A DNA stretch of 64,000 nt from AC-32 sp963736055 (GCA_963736055.1 CAVTNM010000009.1:676183-740182); one strand, 5' to 3'; shown: positions 31,989-42,221, counted from the stretch's first letter. Translations and numbers: made by a program. The notes: generated by a model from the letters alone, not told the origin.

Positions 31989-32567
31989 CGATCGGCGTCC
32001 GCGGGTCGAGCGACAGCTCGTAGCCGATCTCGCCGGCCCGGAGCAGCTCGCCGAGGAGCAGGCCCTCGCGGTTCGGGAGCCCGACGTAGACCCAGCCCGG
32101 TTCGAGCCGGACCGGCGTCACCTCGTCGTCGCCGCCGTTGATCCCGAACCGGCGGCGGAGCTCGTGCATCGGCACGTACGGCCGGCTCTTGATGAACCGG
32201 CGCAGACTGCGGCGCCGTGCACTGCCCGTTGCGATCCGGTCCGCCCATGCCCGGGCGGCACGCCGGCCGGGAGCCCGTTGCCGGCCGGGCGGGCGTCGGC
32301 GTGCGGGACGAACGCCGGGGCGGCCGTGTCGGTCGGAGCGCTGGACGACGGCTGCCGGCCGGGTAGCGGTCGTGTCCCCGGTCGGGCGAGGAGCAGGGCC
32401 CACCGGCGGTGTCGCCGCTGCGGAGCTCGGGCCGGCGGGCCGGTCGGGCCGGCCTGGCTCGGGGCGCCGGCCGCGTTCGGCGGCGGGCTCACGCCGGTGA
32501 CACGCCGCGCTCCGTCGGGGCCGCGCTGGGCGTGGTGGTGCGAGCGACCCTGATGCCGGCGGCTCAT
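31948..32567 (-). CDS. Conserved hypothetical with disordered N-terminus (frameshifted)
   Basis: The N-terminal two thirds are Arg/Pro/Ala/Gly-rich and probably disordered (starting MSRRHQGRSHHHAQRGPDG if the ATG at 32567 is used). The last 95 residues look folded: SLRRFIKSRPYVPMHELRRR, then FGINGGDDEVTPVRLEPGWV, YVGLPNREGLLLGELLRAGE and IGYELSLDPRTPIVIGVYPM. The folded part is mixed alpha/beta with regular hydrophobic spacing; no family recognised. The start is uncertain and one insertion separates the two parts. The TAA lies inside the end of ogt on the opposite strand. Confidence 0.5.
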
Positions 32568-32769
32568 CGGCCGGAGTGATCCGCGGGTATGGCCCGGGAT
32601 CGGAGCGTCGGCGCCGATACGGCGCCGTCGGATGGTGGTCATGCGTGGTCTCGGACAGCTGCTGCGGGGCGCATCGGGCACGTCCCGTGCGGGCGATGAT
32701 ACCGCAGGCCGTCGCGGACCAGCCCGCCCGCGGTATCGTTCGAGCCCTCCCAACCGCTGAGGGTCGAAC

Positions 32770-33537
32770 GTGCGCCTCGACGACAAGGTCTGCCTCATCA
32801 CCGGCGCGGGCTCCGGGATCGGTCGAGCGACCGCGGTCCGGTTCGCGGCGGAGGGCGCCACGGTCGCCGTCGCGGACATCGATCCCGGCGGAGCGGCGGG
32901 GACGACGAGCATGATCGAGGCCGACGGCGGCCGGGCTCGATCGTACGCCGTGGACGTGACCGATCCGGCGTCGACCGCGGCCCTGGCCGCCGCCGTCGCC
33001 GCGGACTTCGGACGCATCGACGTGCTGTTCAACAACGCCGGCATCGCCGGGGTCGGGCTGCTCCACGAGACGTCGGTCGAGCTGTGGGATCGGGTGATGG
33101 CGGTCAACGTCCGGGGCGTCTTCCTGGTCGCCCGGGCGGTCCTGCCGTGGATGATCGCGGCCGGAAGCGGTTCGATCATCAACATGTCGTCGACCATCGC
33201 CGAGGTCGGGCTGGCGAACCGCGCGTCGTATGCTGCGTCGAAGGGGGCGGTCCTGTCGCTGACGCGCCAGATGCAGGCCGACTACGCGCAGTACGGCATC
33301 CGCGTCAACGCGCTGCTGCCGGGCACGATCCACACCCCGTTCGTCGATCGGTACCTGGCCGACAGCTACGACGACCCGGTGGCCGGGCTGGAGGCCGTCA
33401 AGAAGCGCCAGCTGACCGGTGAGCTCGGTCGGCCGGAGGACGTCGCCGCGGCGGCGCTCTTCCTCGCGTCGGACGAGTCGTCGTTCGTGCTCGGATCGGG
33501 CCTCTTCGTCGACGGCGGGGTGCGCGGGACCAAGTGA
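32770..33537 (+). CDS. SDR family NAD(P)-dependent oxidoreductase
   Basis: A classical short-chain dehydrogenase of 255 residues, uninterrupted. Cofactor loop CLITGAGSGIGRATAVRFA with Asp in VAVADIDPG (predicting NAD(H) preference), NNAG in VLFNNAGIAGVG, catalytic Ser in INMSSTIAEVG, and Tyr/Lys in ASYAASKGAVLSL. It ends LGSGLFVDGGVRGTK. The GTG at 32770 follows GAGGG; a TATCGT box is 35 bases upstream. The substrate loop (HTPFVDRYLADSYDDP) does not identify a substrate. It is a lone gene, convergent with the M24 peptidase. Confidence 0.93.
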   Translation: MRLDDKVCLITGAGSGIGRATAVRFAAEGATVAVADIDPGGAAGTTSMIEADGGRARSYAVDVTDPASTAALAAAVAADFGRIDVLFNNAGIAGVGLLHETSVELWDRVMAVNVRGVFLVARAVLPWMIAAGSGSIINMSSTIAEVGLANRASYAASKGAVLSLTRQMQADYAQYGIRVNALLPGTIHTPFVDRYLADSYDDPVAGLEAVKKRQLTGELGRPEDVAAAALFLASDESSFVLGSGLFVDGGVRGTK

Positions 33538-33552
33538 CGCCGGCGCGTCCGG

Positions 33553-34723
33553 TCAGCCGTCGACGACGTACAGCTCGCGGGGCGCCTCGTTGAGCACGAT
33601 CGGGCCGTCCGGGCCGCAGACCACGATGTCCTCGATCCGCGCGCCGTACTCGCCGACGAGGTAGATGCCGGGCTCCACGGAGAAGGCCATCCCCTCCCGG
33701 AGCGGTTCGCGTGTTGCCGGCGATGATGTACGGGTCCTCGTGGCCCTCGAGGCCGATCCCGTGCCCGGTCCGGTGGAAGAACGCGTCGCCGTAGCCCTCG
33801 GCGTCGATCGGCCGGCGGGCGGCGGCGTCGACGGCCTCGGCCGGCGACACCCGGTCGGACTGCCCGGGTCGCCGCCGCCTGGGCGCCGAACAGGACGCCG
33901 AACAGGTGGCGGAACCGCTCGTCCGGACCCTTCGCCGGGTCGCCGCCGGTCACCCACAGCGTCCGGGTGATGTCGGAGCCGTAGCCGTCGATCGTGCCGC
34001 CGATGTCGAGGACGATCGGCTCGCCGGCCGCGATGACCCGCTCCGACGCCTCGTGGTGCGGCGAGGCGGAGTTCGGGCCCGAACCGACGATCGCGAAGTG
34101 GGCCTCGTCGTGCCCCTCGGCGATCGAGCCGCTCGCGGACCTCGCGCGCGACGTCGGCCTCGGTCCGGCCGACGAGTCGACCGCCGGCGATCTGCGCGAC
34201 GACCCGATCGGCGGCGTGGGCCGCCTCGGTCAGCAGCGCGATCTCGTCGGCGTCCTTGACGATGCGCAGCCGGCCGAGGACCGGCGAGCCGAGCTCGAAC
34301 CGGACACCGGGCAGTCGCTCCTGGAGGCGGAGCAGGTGCCGGGCCGGCAGGTCGTCCGAGACGAGGATGGACAGCGACGCCGGATCCGACCCGTCGCCGC
34401 GCACCATCCCCGCGACGAGGGCGTGCGGGTCATCCGCCTCCTCCCAGGTGACCACCGGCAGGTCACCCGCGGCCGCGGGCGGACACAGTCGCGCGGGGGT
34501 CGCCTCGAGCCGCGGCGCGACGAGGGACGGGCCTCCCTCGGCCGGGATCACCAGCATCGTCAGCCGCTCGAGGGGCATCGCCGGGTAGCCCGCCAGGTAG
34601 CGCATGTCGGCGCCGACGCCGACCAGGATCGCGCCATAGCCGGACGCCCGCCGCCGCCGACCGCGCGGCGGCGATCCGGTCGCGGTAGCGCGCCGCCGGG
34701 ATCGTCGGGCGGGCCGTGATCAT
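33553..34723 (-). CDS. M24 family (Xaa-Pro type) metallopeptidase (frameshifted)
   Basis: Aminopeptidase P/creatinase-fold enzyme. An N-terminal creatinase-like domain (MRYLAGYPAMPLERLTMLVI, LVAPRLEATPARL, LRIVKDADEIALLTEAAHAA) precedes the pita-bread catalytic domain. Metal ligands can be read as GTIDGYGSDITRTLWVTGG (two Asp), FHRTGHGIGLEGHEDPYI (His), MAFSVEPGIYLVGEYGARIE (two Glu). About 385 residues. The ATG at 34723 overlaps the stop of the upstream small gene. Insertions lie near 34660, 34135, 33865 and 33705. Confidence 0.88.
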
Positions 34724-35108
34724 GCCGGCGACTCGACGTCGGCGGCGCGGCGACGGCGACGGCGAGCCAGCGAGCGAGCTGGCGCGGGCCGTCCTCGAAC
34801 ACCTGGCGGTAGGGAAGGACGCGGTCGGCGCCGGCGGCCAGGGCCGCCCGGCGCAGCGCCGGCGTCGTCGTGCTGGCCGACGGCGAGGACCGGCCGCCCT
34901 GCGGCATGGGCCAGCCCGACCGCGACGACCCCGTCGTAGGCGCGCGCCGTCAGGTCGACGATCGACGCGGTCGACGTCGGGCAGGGCCGCCTCGAGCGCG
35001 ACCGCCGAGCGGACCGGCGACCGCGACGGCGGCCGCGCCGCGGACGAGATCGGCGAGCCGGGTCGCCCAGATGAGGTCGTCGGCGAGGATCGCGACGCGC
35101 GCGGTCAG
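34720..35108 (-). CDS. Receiver-like hypothetical protein (frameshifted)
   Basis: About 128 residues resembling an alpha/beta receiver or flavodoxin fold: TARVAILADDLIWATRLADL, then a DVDRVIVDLTARAYDGVVAV strand-helix, GRPVLAVGQHDDAALRRAAL, and AAGADRVLPYRQVFED. The canonical phospho-acceptor Asp is replaced by VDLT and the Lys is absent, so it would not be a standard two-component receiver. It overlaps the CBS gene (CTGA, with GGAGG eight bases before an unusual CTG start) and the M24 gene (ATGA). Function unknown. Confidence 0.55.
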
Positions 35109-35610
35109 TCGAGCGCCTCCGCGAGGTGGTGGAACACGTCGCGGGCGGTGACGACACCGGTCGGCCGGCCGTGCTCGACGATCGGGATGTGCCGGAACCC
35201 GCCGACCGCCATCTTGTGGATGGCGATGGCGATCGGGTCGTCGTGGCGGAGGACGACCGGGTCGGGGGTCATGAAGTCGCGGACGGGGAACGCGTCGCAG
35301 CCGCGTGCCGGCGGCCTTCACGACGGCGTCGCGATCGGTGAAGATCCCGACCAGGCGGTCGTCGGCGATCGACCAGGACGCAGTCGGCCTCGGCGTCGTG
35401 CATCCGGGCGATGACGACATCGAGCGGGGTGTCCGGGCCGACGGTCAGCGGCGGCGGCGCGCCGAGCTCGTCGAGGTGCTCGCCGAGCAGGCGGCCGTGG
35501 AACGACAGCGCCGGCTGCGGGACGTCGTGGCCGGCGAGGTCCGCGCCGCAGTTGTCGCAGACCTCCGTCCCCGTCAGGTTCTCGAGTGGCGCAGGACCGG
35601 ACATCTTCAT
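35105..35610 (-). CDS. Zinc-ribbon plus paired CBS-domain protein (frameshifted)
   Basis: The N-terminus has a short metal-knuckle-like segment (EVCDNCGADLAGHD) followed by two CBS motifs. The first reads DTPLDVVIARMHDAEADCVL then LVGIFTDRDAVVKAAG. The second reads VRDFMTPDPVVLRHDDPIAI then PTGVVTARDVFHHLAEAL. Paired CBS modules usually bind adenine nucleotides and act as energy sensors. About 168 residues. It lies 15 bases after korB on the same strand, as the mirror of the CBS gene before korA. Several insertions interrupt it (near 35372 and 35300). Confidence 0.8.
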
Positions 35611-35624
35611 GCCGTCTCCGCCCG

Positions 35625-36707
35625 CTACTCGACCGTCCAGGTCTCGCCGCCGTTGAGGACGGCCTCGAGGTCGCCGACGCCGCCCTTCGCGACGGCGGCC
35701 GCGAGCTGGTCCTCGATCAGCCGGTCGTGGGTCGGTCGCGAGACCGCCCGCAGGACGCCGACCGGGACCGGGAAGTCCGGCCAGAACATCCGCGACAGCA
35801 TCAGCGCGAGGTACGGCTCCTCGGCCGTCTCGTCGTGGACGAGCAGGTCCGCCTCGGTGACGCCGTCCTGCGCCGATGGTGACGACCTCCGGGTGGAGCC
35901 CGTCGCAGGCGGATGCCCTTGTCGCGGTCCTTGCCGAAGATCATCGGCTTGCCGTGCTCGAGGACGAGCATCCGGTCCTCGCGGACCTCGCGGTCGGTGA
36001 AGTCGCGCCACGCCCCGTCGTTGAAGATGTTGCAGTTCTGGAGGACCTCGACGAACGACGAGCCCTTGTGGCGGCCGCGCCGCTCGAGCGTGCCCTGCAG
36101 GTGCTCGGTGTGGGTGTCGACCGAGCGCGCCACGAAGCTGGCCTCGGCGGCGAGGGCGATCGTCAGCGGCATGATCGGCGTGTCGACCGATGCCCACCGG
36201 CGTCGACTTCGTGCGCTTCCCGAACTCCGACGTCGGCGACGCCTGGCCCTTGGTCAGCCCGTAGATCCGGTTGTTGAACATGATCAGGTTGATGTCGACG
36301 TTGCGGCGCATCGAGTGGATGACGTGGTTGCCGCCGATCGACAGCGCATCGCCGTCGCCGGTGATGACCCAGACCATGAGGTCCGGGCGGGCCGCCTTGA
36401 GCCCGGTCGCCAGCGTCGGCGCCCGGCCGTGGATCGTGTGGAAGCCGTACGTGTTCATGTAGTACGGCAGCCGGCCGGAGCAGCCGATCCCGGAGATGAA
36501 CACGATGTTCTCGCGGGCGTAGCCGAAGTCCGGCATGACCTTCTGGGTCTGGGCCAGGATCGAGTAGTCGCCGCAGCCCGGGCACCAGCGGACCTCCTGG
36601 TCGGACACGAAGTCCTTGCGGGTCAGCGGATGACCGCGGCGTTCTCCGGGCTGAGCGCCGGCTGGGCCGGGCACGGTCGTCGCGGCGTGGCCGTTCGTGT
36701 CGGTCAT
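35625..36707 (-). CDS. korB: 2-oxoacid:ferredoxin oxidoreductase, beta subunit (frameshifted)
   Basis: The thiamine-diphosphate subunit that decarboxylates a 2-oxoacid (probably 2-oxoglutarate) and passes electrons to ferredoxin. It has VRWCPGCGDYSILAQTQKVM, IGCSGRLPYYMNTYGFHTIH, the ThDP/Mg site WVITGDGDALSIGGNHVIHS, NNRIYGLTKGQASPTS, and the 2-oxoglutarate-type GSSFVEVLQNCNIFNDGAW. A fourth Cys-rich segment is not seen, as is common in two-subunit Kor enzymes. About 358 residues; insertions near 36190, 35910 and 35878. The ATG at 36707 overlaps the korA stop. Confidence 0.92.
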   Translation of the reverse strand: MTDTNGHAATTVPGPAGAQPGERRGHPLTRKDFVSDQEVRWCPGCGDYSILAQTQKVMPDFGYARENIVFISGIGCSGRLPYYMNTYGFHTIHGRAPTLATGLKAARPDLMVWVITGDGDALSIGGNHVIHSMRRNVDINLIMFNNRIYGLTKGQASPTSEFGKRTKSTPVGIGRHADHAADDRPRRRGQLRGALGRHPHRAPAGHARAARPPQGLVVRRGPPELQHLQRRGVARLHRPRGPRGPDARPRARQADDLRQGPRQGHPPATGSTRRSSPSAQDGVTEADLLVHDETAEEPYLALMLSRMFWPDFPVPVGVLRAVSRPTHDRLIEDQLAAAVAKGGVGDLEAVLNGGETWTVE

Positions 36708-38572
36708 GACGTTCCTCCGCGAGGAGGCGCTCGGCCTCGTCGACGATCTCGGCGATCCGGAACGGCTTGCCGCGGACCTTGTCGTAGCCGACGGCGTCGA
36801 TCAGGTAGCGCGCCCGGACGAGCATCAGCAGCTGGCCGAGGTTGACCTCCGGGATGAGCACCCGCCGGTAGCTGCGCAGGACCGCCTCGGTGTTCGCCGG
36901 GAACGGGTTGAGGTGGCGCAGGTGGGCGTGGGCGACGGACCGGCCGTCCGCCGTGCAGGCGCTCGACCGCCGAGCGGATGGCGCCGTAGGTCGAGCCCCA
37001 GCCGAGGATGAGCAGGTCGCCGCGGTCCGGGCCGAAGACCTCGAGCGGCGCGATGTCGTCGGCGATGCCGGCCACCTTGGCCTGGCGGAGCAGCTGCATC
37101 CGGTGGTGGTTGTCCGGGTCGTAGCTGACGTTGCCGGTGACGTCGGCCTTCTCGAGCCCGCCGATGCGGTGCTCGAGGCCCGGGCGTGCCCGGGCACGGC
37201 CCACGGCCGGGCGAGCGTCGTCCGGGTCGCGCTGGTACGGGCCGGAACGTCGCCGGGTCGGTCGCGTTCTCGACGCCGATGCCCGGCAGGTCGGCGATCG
37301 ACGGGATCCGCCACGGCTCGGAGCCGGTGGCCAGGAAGGCGTCGGACAGGTAGACGACCGGGGTCATGTACTTGAGCGCGAGCCGGCAGGCCTCGATGGC
37401 GAGGTCGAAGCACTCGCCCGGCGTCGCCGGCGCGACGACGGGCATCGGCGAGTCGCCGTTGCGCCCGAACATGACCTGGAGCAGGTCGGCCTGCTCGTTC
37501 TTGGTCGGCATGCCGGTCGACGGGCCGGCGCGCTGGACGTCGATGACGACGAGCGGGAGCTCGACCATGACCGCGAGGCCCATCGCCTCGATCTTGAGGG
37601 CGATGCCCGGACCGGACGACGCGGTCAGGGCGAGCGCGCCGCCGTAGCGACGCCCCGATGGCCGCGCCGATGGCGGCGATCTCGTCCTCGGCCTGGAAGG
37701 TCTTGACCCCGAACGCCTTGTAGCCCGACAGCTGGTGGAGGATGTCCAGGCCGGCGTGATCGGGTAGACTGCCGTAGAACAGCTGCCGGTCGGCCAGCTT
37801 CGACGCGGTCAGGAAGCCGAGGGCCGTCGCCTCGTTGCCGGTGATGTTCCGGTAGGTGCCGGGGGCCAGCTTGGCCGGCCGGACCCGGTAGTGGGTGTGG
37901 AAGATCTCGGTCGTCTCGCCGAACGCGTAGCCGGCCTTGAGCGCCCGCTTGTTGGCCTCGGCGACGACCGGCCGGGCGCCGAACTTCGGAGTCGATCCAG
38001 TCGATCGTCGGCTCCATGCTCCGCTCGTACAGCCAGAACATGAGCCCGAGCGCGAAGAAGTTCTTGGTCAGGTCCTTCTGCTTGCTGGTCATGTCGAGGC
38101 CGTCGAGCGAGCGCTCGTTGAGCGTCGAGATCGGGATCTCGAAGACGGTGTACGCGCTTGAGCGAGCCGTCGGTCAGCGGGTTGCTGGCGTAGGCCGCCT
38201 TGTTCAGGTTCTGCTGGCGTGAACGCGTCGCTGTTGACGATGAGCGCGCCGCCCGCCGGCAGGTCGCCGATGTTGGTCTTGAGCGCGGCCGGGTTCATCG
38301 CCACGAGGACGTCGGGCTGGTCGCCCGGGGTGTGGATGTCCGAGGACGAGAAGCTGATCTGGAAGCCCGACACGCCGGGCAGCGAGCCGGCCGGCGCGCG
38401 GATCTCGGCCGGGAAGTCCGGGCAGGGTGCTGATGTCGTTGCCGAAGACCGCGGCGGTCCGGGTGAACTGCGTCCCGGTCAGCTGCATCCCGTCGCCGGA
38501 ATCGCCGGCGAAGCGGATGGTGACCCGCTCGAGCTCCTGGATGTCGGGCTCGAGCTCCTTGGTGGCTGTCAC
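36704..38572 (-). CDS. korA: 2-oxoacid:ferredoxin oxidoreductase, alpha subunit (frameshifted)
   Basis: A fused gamma-alpha subunit of about 620 residues. The N-terminal gamma domain has VTIRFAGDSGDGMQLTGTQF, GNDISTLP, DVLVAMNPAALKTNIGDLP and KNFFALGLMFWLYERSMEPT. The alpha part has MGLAVMVELPLVVIDVQRAG followed by PSTGMPTKNEQADLLQVMFG, APATPGECFDLAIEACRLAL, and a C-terminal GDLLILGWGSTYGAIRSAVE and LNPFPANTEAVLRSYRRVLI. The GTG at 38572 overlaps the stop of the upstream CBS gene. At least eight one-base insertions are present; the last one hides the in-frame stop near 36704. Confidence 0.93.
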
Positions 38573-39072
38573 GCGCCTTCCGGCTCCTTCATGCGCTGGT
38601 GCGGCCGGGGCGGGAGGTTGAGCAGCTCCTCGGGGAACGACTCGGCCAGGTACTTGATGATGTCCGACTGGCGGACGACGCCGACGAGGCTGGCCGGTCC
38701 GGTCCGACCATCGGCACGTTCCGGTAGCGGCCGGTCTGCATCAGCACGATCGCGTCGCGGATCGTCTCGTCGAGGTCGAGCGTGCGCGGCTCGGTCGTCA
38801 TGAGGCGCTCGACCGGCTGCGCGCAGGTCGACGCTGCCGCCGACGATCCGGCCGAAGATGTCGCGCTCGGTCAGGACGCCGACCAGGCGTCCGCCGGCGT
38901 CGCACACGAAGACCGAATCGCCGGTCCCGGTGCGCTGGATCGCCCGCACGCAGTCGGCCAGCGACGTGCCCGGCGGGACCGTCACGGGCTGGCGTCGGCT
39001 GAGGACGCGCAGGCGCTCCTCGGTCAGCGACGGGACGCGACGGGCGACGGCGGTTTCGGTGAGGTCGCTCAC
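38569..39072 (-). CDS. Paired CBS-domain protein upstream of korA (frameshifted)
   Basis: About 165 residues, two CBS motifs: PPGTSLADCVRAIQRTGTGD with GGRLVGVLTERDIFGRIVGG, and DETIRDAIVLMQTGRYRNVP with ASLVGVVRQSDIIKYLAESF. It ends LNLPPRPHQRMKEPEG. The GTG at 39072 is chosen as the nearest start to the first domain. It is the first gene of the CBS-korA-korB-CBS run and its stop overlaps the korA start (GTGA), so coupled translation and a regulatory link to the oxidoreductase are likely. Insertions near 38700 and 38822. Confidence 0.82.
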   Translation of the reverse strand: MSDLTETAVARRVPSLTEERLRVLSRRQPVTVPPGTSLADCVRAIQRTGTGDSVFVCDAGGRLVGVLTERDIFGRIVGGSVDLRAAGRAPHDDRAAHARPRRDDPRRDRADADRPLPERADGRTGPASLVGVVRQSDIIKYLAESFPEELLNLPPRPHQRMKEPEGA

Positions 39073-39141
39073 GTCGCGAAGTGTAGTGGCCGTCGCCCCG
39101 CCGATGACGCGGGTCGCGGTTCCGGCGCGGACGCCGCTGCT

Positions 39142-39147
39142 AGCCTC
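39142..39147 (+). promoter_or_regulatory. -10-like TAGCCT box before the EamA gene
   Basis: TAGCCT ends 7 bases before the ATG at 39155, with no Shine-Dalgarno between; a leaderless mRNA is likely. Confidence 0.4.
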
Positions 39148-39154
39148 GCGCGGC

Positions 39155-40132
39155 ATGGATCGCCGCCGCGCTGACCGGGATCGCCCTCGTCCTCGTCTCG
39201 GCGGCCGGGTTCGGGTCGGGCTCGCTGTTCGCCCAGCCGGTCTACGGCGCCGGGCGTCGACTGGCTGGTGCTGTCGGCCTGGCGGTTCCTGTTCGGGGCC
39301 GAGCCTGACCTGGGCGTGGCTGCTCGCTGTCCGCCGATCGCCGGCGCGGGCTGCGCGGCGCTGGACCGGCGCGCGATCGTCGTCGCGCTCGGCGCTCGGG
39401 GTGCTGTACGTCGGGAACTCCGGGACGTACTACGCCGCGCTCGAGACCGTCTCGCCGTCGCTGGCCGGCGCTGATCGTCTACATCTACCCGGCCATCGTC
39501 GCGGTCCTGTCGCTGCGCTTCGGGCACCGGCTGCACGGGCGGCGGGCGTGGCTGGCGCTGGCGATCGCGCTCATCGGGGTCGTGCTCGCGCTCGGCGGCA
39601 TCGACCCGGACGACGCGCCGCCGGTCGAGGGCCTGCTGCTGGTCGTGGCCTCGTCGTTCATCTACGCGGTCTGGATCGTCCTGTCGGCCCGGCTGTCGGG
39701 CGAGCGGCGCGATGCGGTCGGCGCACGAGCGCGACGGCGGGCGCCGCGGCCACGGCGGCGACCGCCCTGATGATGACCGCGACGGCCGCCGTCTACTGGA
39801 TGCTGGCGCTCGGGACCGGGCGGCCGGTCCTGCCGGCGCAGATCCCGTCCGCGGCGTGGCTCGGGCTGGTCGGGGTCGGCGTCGGTCGCGACGTTCATCG
39901 CCATCCAGACGTTCTACGCCGGGGCCCGGCGGATCGGGGCGGCGCAGGCCGCGCTGATCAGCACGGTCGAGCCGATCTGGACGATCGTCCTCGCGTCGAT
40001 CCTGTTCTCGATCGCGCTGACCCCGGTCCAGCTCGTCGGGGGCGCTTCATCATCGTCGGCGTCCTCGTCGCCCAGACCGGCCCGATGGCCGAGCGAGGGC
40101 CGACGCTGACCGTCCGCGTCGCCGACGAGTGA
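39155..40132 (+). CDS. EamA/DMT-superfamily permease (frameshifted)
   Basis: A ten-helix drug/metabolite transporter, two EamA halves. Recovered pieces include LTGIALVLVSAAGFGSGSLF, DWLVLSAWRFLFGA, VALALGVLYVGNSGTYYAAL with ETVSPSLAALIVYIYPAIVA (the conserved end of the first half), LLLVVASSFIYAVWIVLSAR, MMTATAAVYWMLALG, and ATFIAIQTFYAGARRIGAAQ with AALISTVEPIWTIVLASILF (second half). About 320 residues. Every junction is a single inserted G or C, among the densest in the window. Substrate unknown, probably an amino acid or similar solute. Confidence 0.85.
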   Translation: MDRRRADRDRPRPRLGGRVRVGLAVRPAGLRRRASTGWCCRPGGSCSGPSLTWAWLLAVRRSPARAARRWTGARSSSRSALGVLYVGNSGTYYAALETVSPSLAGADRLHLPGHRRGPVAALRAPAARAAGVAGAGDRAHRGRARARRHRPGRRAAGRGPAAGRGLVVHLRGLDRPVGPAVGRAARCGRRTSATAGAAATAATALMMTATAAVYWMLALGTGRPVLPAQIPSAAWLGLVGVGVGRDVHRHPDVLRRGPADRGGAGRADQHGRADLDDRPRVDPVLDRADPGPARRGRFIIVGVLVAQTGPMAERGPTLTVRVADE

Positions 40133-40138
40133 GCGGCG

Positions 40139-40937
40139 TCAGGCCGCGGGCGCCGGCCAGCACCGCCCGGGCCCCGTCCGCGATGAACGCACCGTCCGAG
40201 CCGAGCCCGATGAACCGGAAGCCGAGGTCCCGGTGGCGCGGCAGGGCGGCCGCGTCGCGCAGCAGGATGCCGGCCGCCTTGCCGGCGCCCGTCCGCGGCG
40301 GACGTGACCCGCGCGAGGGCGGCGAGGTAGCCCGGGTCGTCGAAGCGGCCCGGGCACGCCGAGGCTGTGCGACAGGTCCGTCGGGCCCGACGAACAGGAC
40401 GTCGACCCCGTCGATCGCGGCGATCTCCGCCGCGTGCTCCGACGGCACTCGGCGATTCGACCTGGATGATGCCGAGCGAGGCGTCGATTGACCGCCCGGA
40501 CGTCGCCATGACCGACCTCGCCGAGCCCGGCGCCGCGGGTCGACAGGGCGAGCCCGCGGCCGCCGTCGGGCGGATAGCGCATGAACGAGATCGCCTCGCG
40601 CGCCTGCTCGGGCAGGTCGACCCGCGGGACCATGATCCCGTGCGCGCCCAGGTCGAGCGCGCGCCCGATCCGGAGCCGTTCGCCCGACTGCGGCCGGACC
40701 AGCGCCGCGGTCGCGGTCGCGCCCATCGCGTGGAGGTTGGCGAGGAGCGTCCGATTCGGTGCCGGCGCCGTGCTCGAGGTCGATGATCAGCCAGTCGAAG
40801 CCGGCCCGCGCGATCAGCTCGGTCGCGACCGGCGAGCCGAGGCCGGCGAAGGTGCCGTACAGGGTCTCGCCGGCCTGGAGCCGAGGGTGGAGGTCGACGA
40901 TGCCCGGGACGGGCGGGCGGGCGGGCAGGTCGGTCAT
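40139..40937 (-). CDS. HpcH/HpaI family aldolase (frameshifted)
   Basis: A metal-dependent class II aldolase/citrate-lyase-type barrel acting on 2-keto-3-deoxy acids such as 4-hydroxy-2-oxoheptanedioate. Landmarks: LYGTFAGLGSPVATELIARA, GFDWLIIDLEHGAGT (catalytic Arg/Glu region), ALDLGAHGIMVPRVDLPEQA, and REAISFMRYPPDGGRGLALS, the LGIIQVE and GVDVLFVGPTDLSHSLGVPG substrate loop, and DLGFRFIGLGSDGAFIADGA. About 265 residues with at least six insertions. It converges on the EamA gene 6 bases away. It might feed aromatic-compound degradation, but no pathway partner adjoins it. Confidence 0.87.
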
Positions 40938-40977
40938 GGGCACATGATGCCCGGTCGGGGCATCGGCCGGCGGTCCG

Positions 40978-42221
40978 TCAGGAACCGTTGACGAACCCGC
41001 TCGTGTCGACGACCTCGAGGTCGCGCCCGGTGATGACGTCGAGCTCGTGCATGACGTCGTCGTCGAAGCCGGGAGTCGCTGACGCCGGTGATGTACCAGG
41101 GCGATCCGTTGTCGGCGAGGATCATCCCGTAGCGCTTGCAGCGCCTCGGCGATGACCCGGGCCTGCGGCGACAGGCGGCTCGTGTCGAACGAGGCCTTGA
41201 GGCGGACCCGGAGGCCCATCGGCGGCAGCGACGCCGAGCTCGACGAGCCCGCCTGGTGGCGGGCCGGGTAGATGTACTTCGTCCGCGTCGCGGTTCGTCG
41301 TGAACCGGAGCGCATGGGCGATCTCGCCGGCGGCGACCTCGTCGTAGCGGACCAGCCCGGGCAGGATCGGCAGCCCGGCCGCGTCGGCGCTCGTCCAGCC
41401 GGCCGGCCGGAGCGCGTTCGAGCGAAGGTCCCAGGTCGCGCCGCTGCCGGCCTCCCAGGCGCCGCCGACCTTGCGTCGCCGCGAACAGCTCGTACAGCCG
41501 GCAGGCGTCCTTGTCGACCATGAGGATGTGGCGGTCGGAGCCGCCCTCGATCTTGGGGCTGGCCGGGATCGGGTAGCCGACGTGGTCGGATTCGTCGTCG
41601 TAGTCGAAGGTGACCGTGGACCGCGGGGTCGCGGCGGTCACGACGTTGTACGGGATGCCGTAGCCGGCGTACGAGCCGAAGTCCATGTGCAGGCCGCGGT
41701 CCAGGCCGATCGCCGCGATCAGCGTCGCCGAGTCCGATGCGACCGGGCGGCTCGTCGATCGACTTGTTCCAGACGTTCGAGGCCGGGAAGATCGGGCAGT
41801 CGCGCGCGCCCGGGAGCGTCGGCGCCCCGCCCGCACCGGCGGACGGCGGCTTGGCGGCTGGCTTCGGCGTCGGGGCGGGCGCTGGTCGCCGGGTCGGGGA
41901 AGGGGTCGGCTTGGGCGTCGGCGTGACCTTGGTCGGCGTCGTCTTGCTGCCGTTCGGGGTCGGCGAGGGTCCGATCGCGGGATCGACGGCAGCCGGCGCG
42001 CCGCTCGCGAGCGGTCCAGGGTCGTGGGTCCCGCCGGGGGCGGCGGACGGGCCGAGCGCAAGAGCGGCGCCTCCCTCGCCGGACGTGGGCGCCGATGGAT
42101 CCTGTGCGCCGACGTGGCGGCTCGTCTCCGCGCCGGTCGAGACGCGGAGCGCGACCACGGATCCGACGATGGCGATCGCCACGAGCATCGCGCCCAGCGA
42201 CGAGCGCCTGGTCCGAACCAT
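40978..42221 (-). CDS. Membrane-anchored secreted protein of unknown function (frameshifted)
   Basis: The N-terminus MVRTRRSSLGAMLVAIAIVG is a signal anchor. A 100-residue Pro/Ser/Thr/Lys linker follows (TPTKVTPTPKPTPSPTRRPA). The exterior domain reads CPIFPASNVWNKSIDE, SDSATLIAAIGLDRGLHMDF, GSYAGYGIPYNVVTAATPRS, DDESDHVGYPIPASPKIEGG, SDRHILMVDKDACRLYELFA, GLVRYDEVAAGEIAHALRFT, and a C-terminal LADNGSPWYITGVSDSRLDD. It belongs to a family I know only as secreted hypotheticals. Its linker is like those of the sigma-partner proteins to its right, but it lacks their N-terminal domain. Confidence 0.7.
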
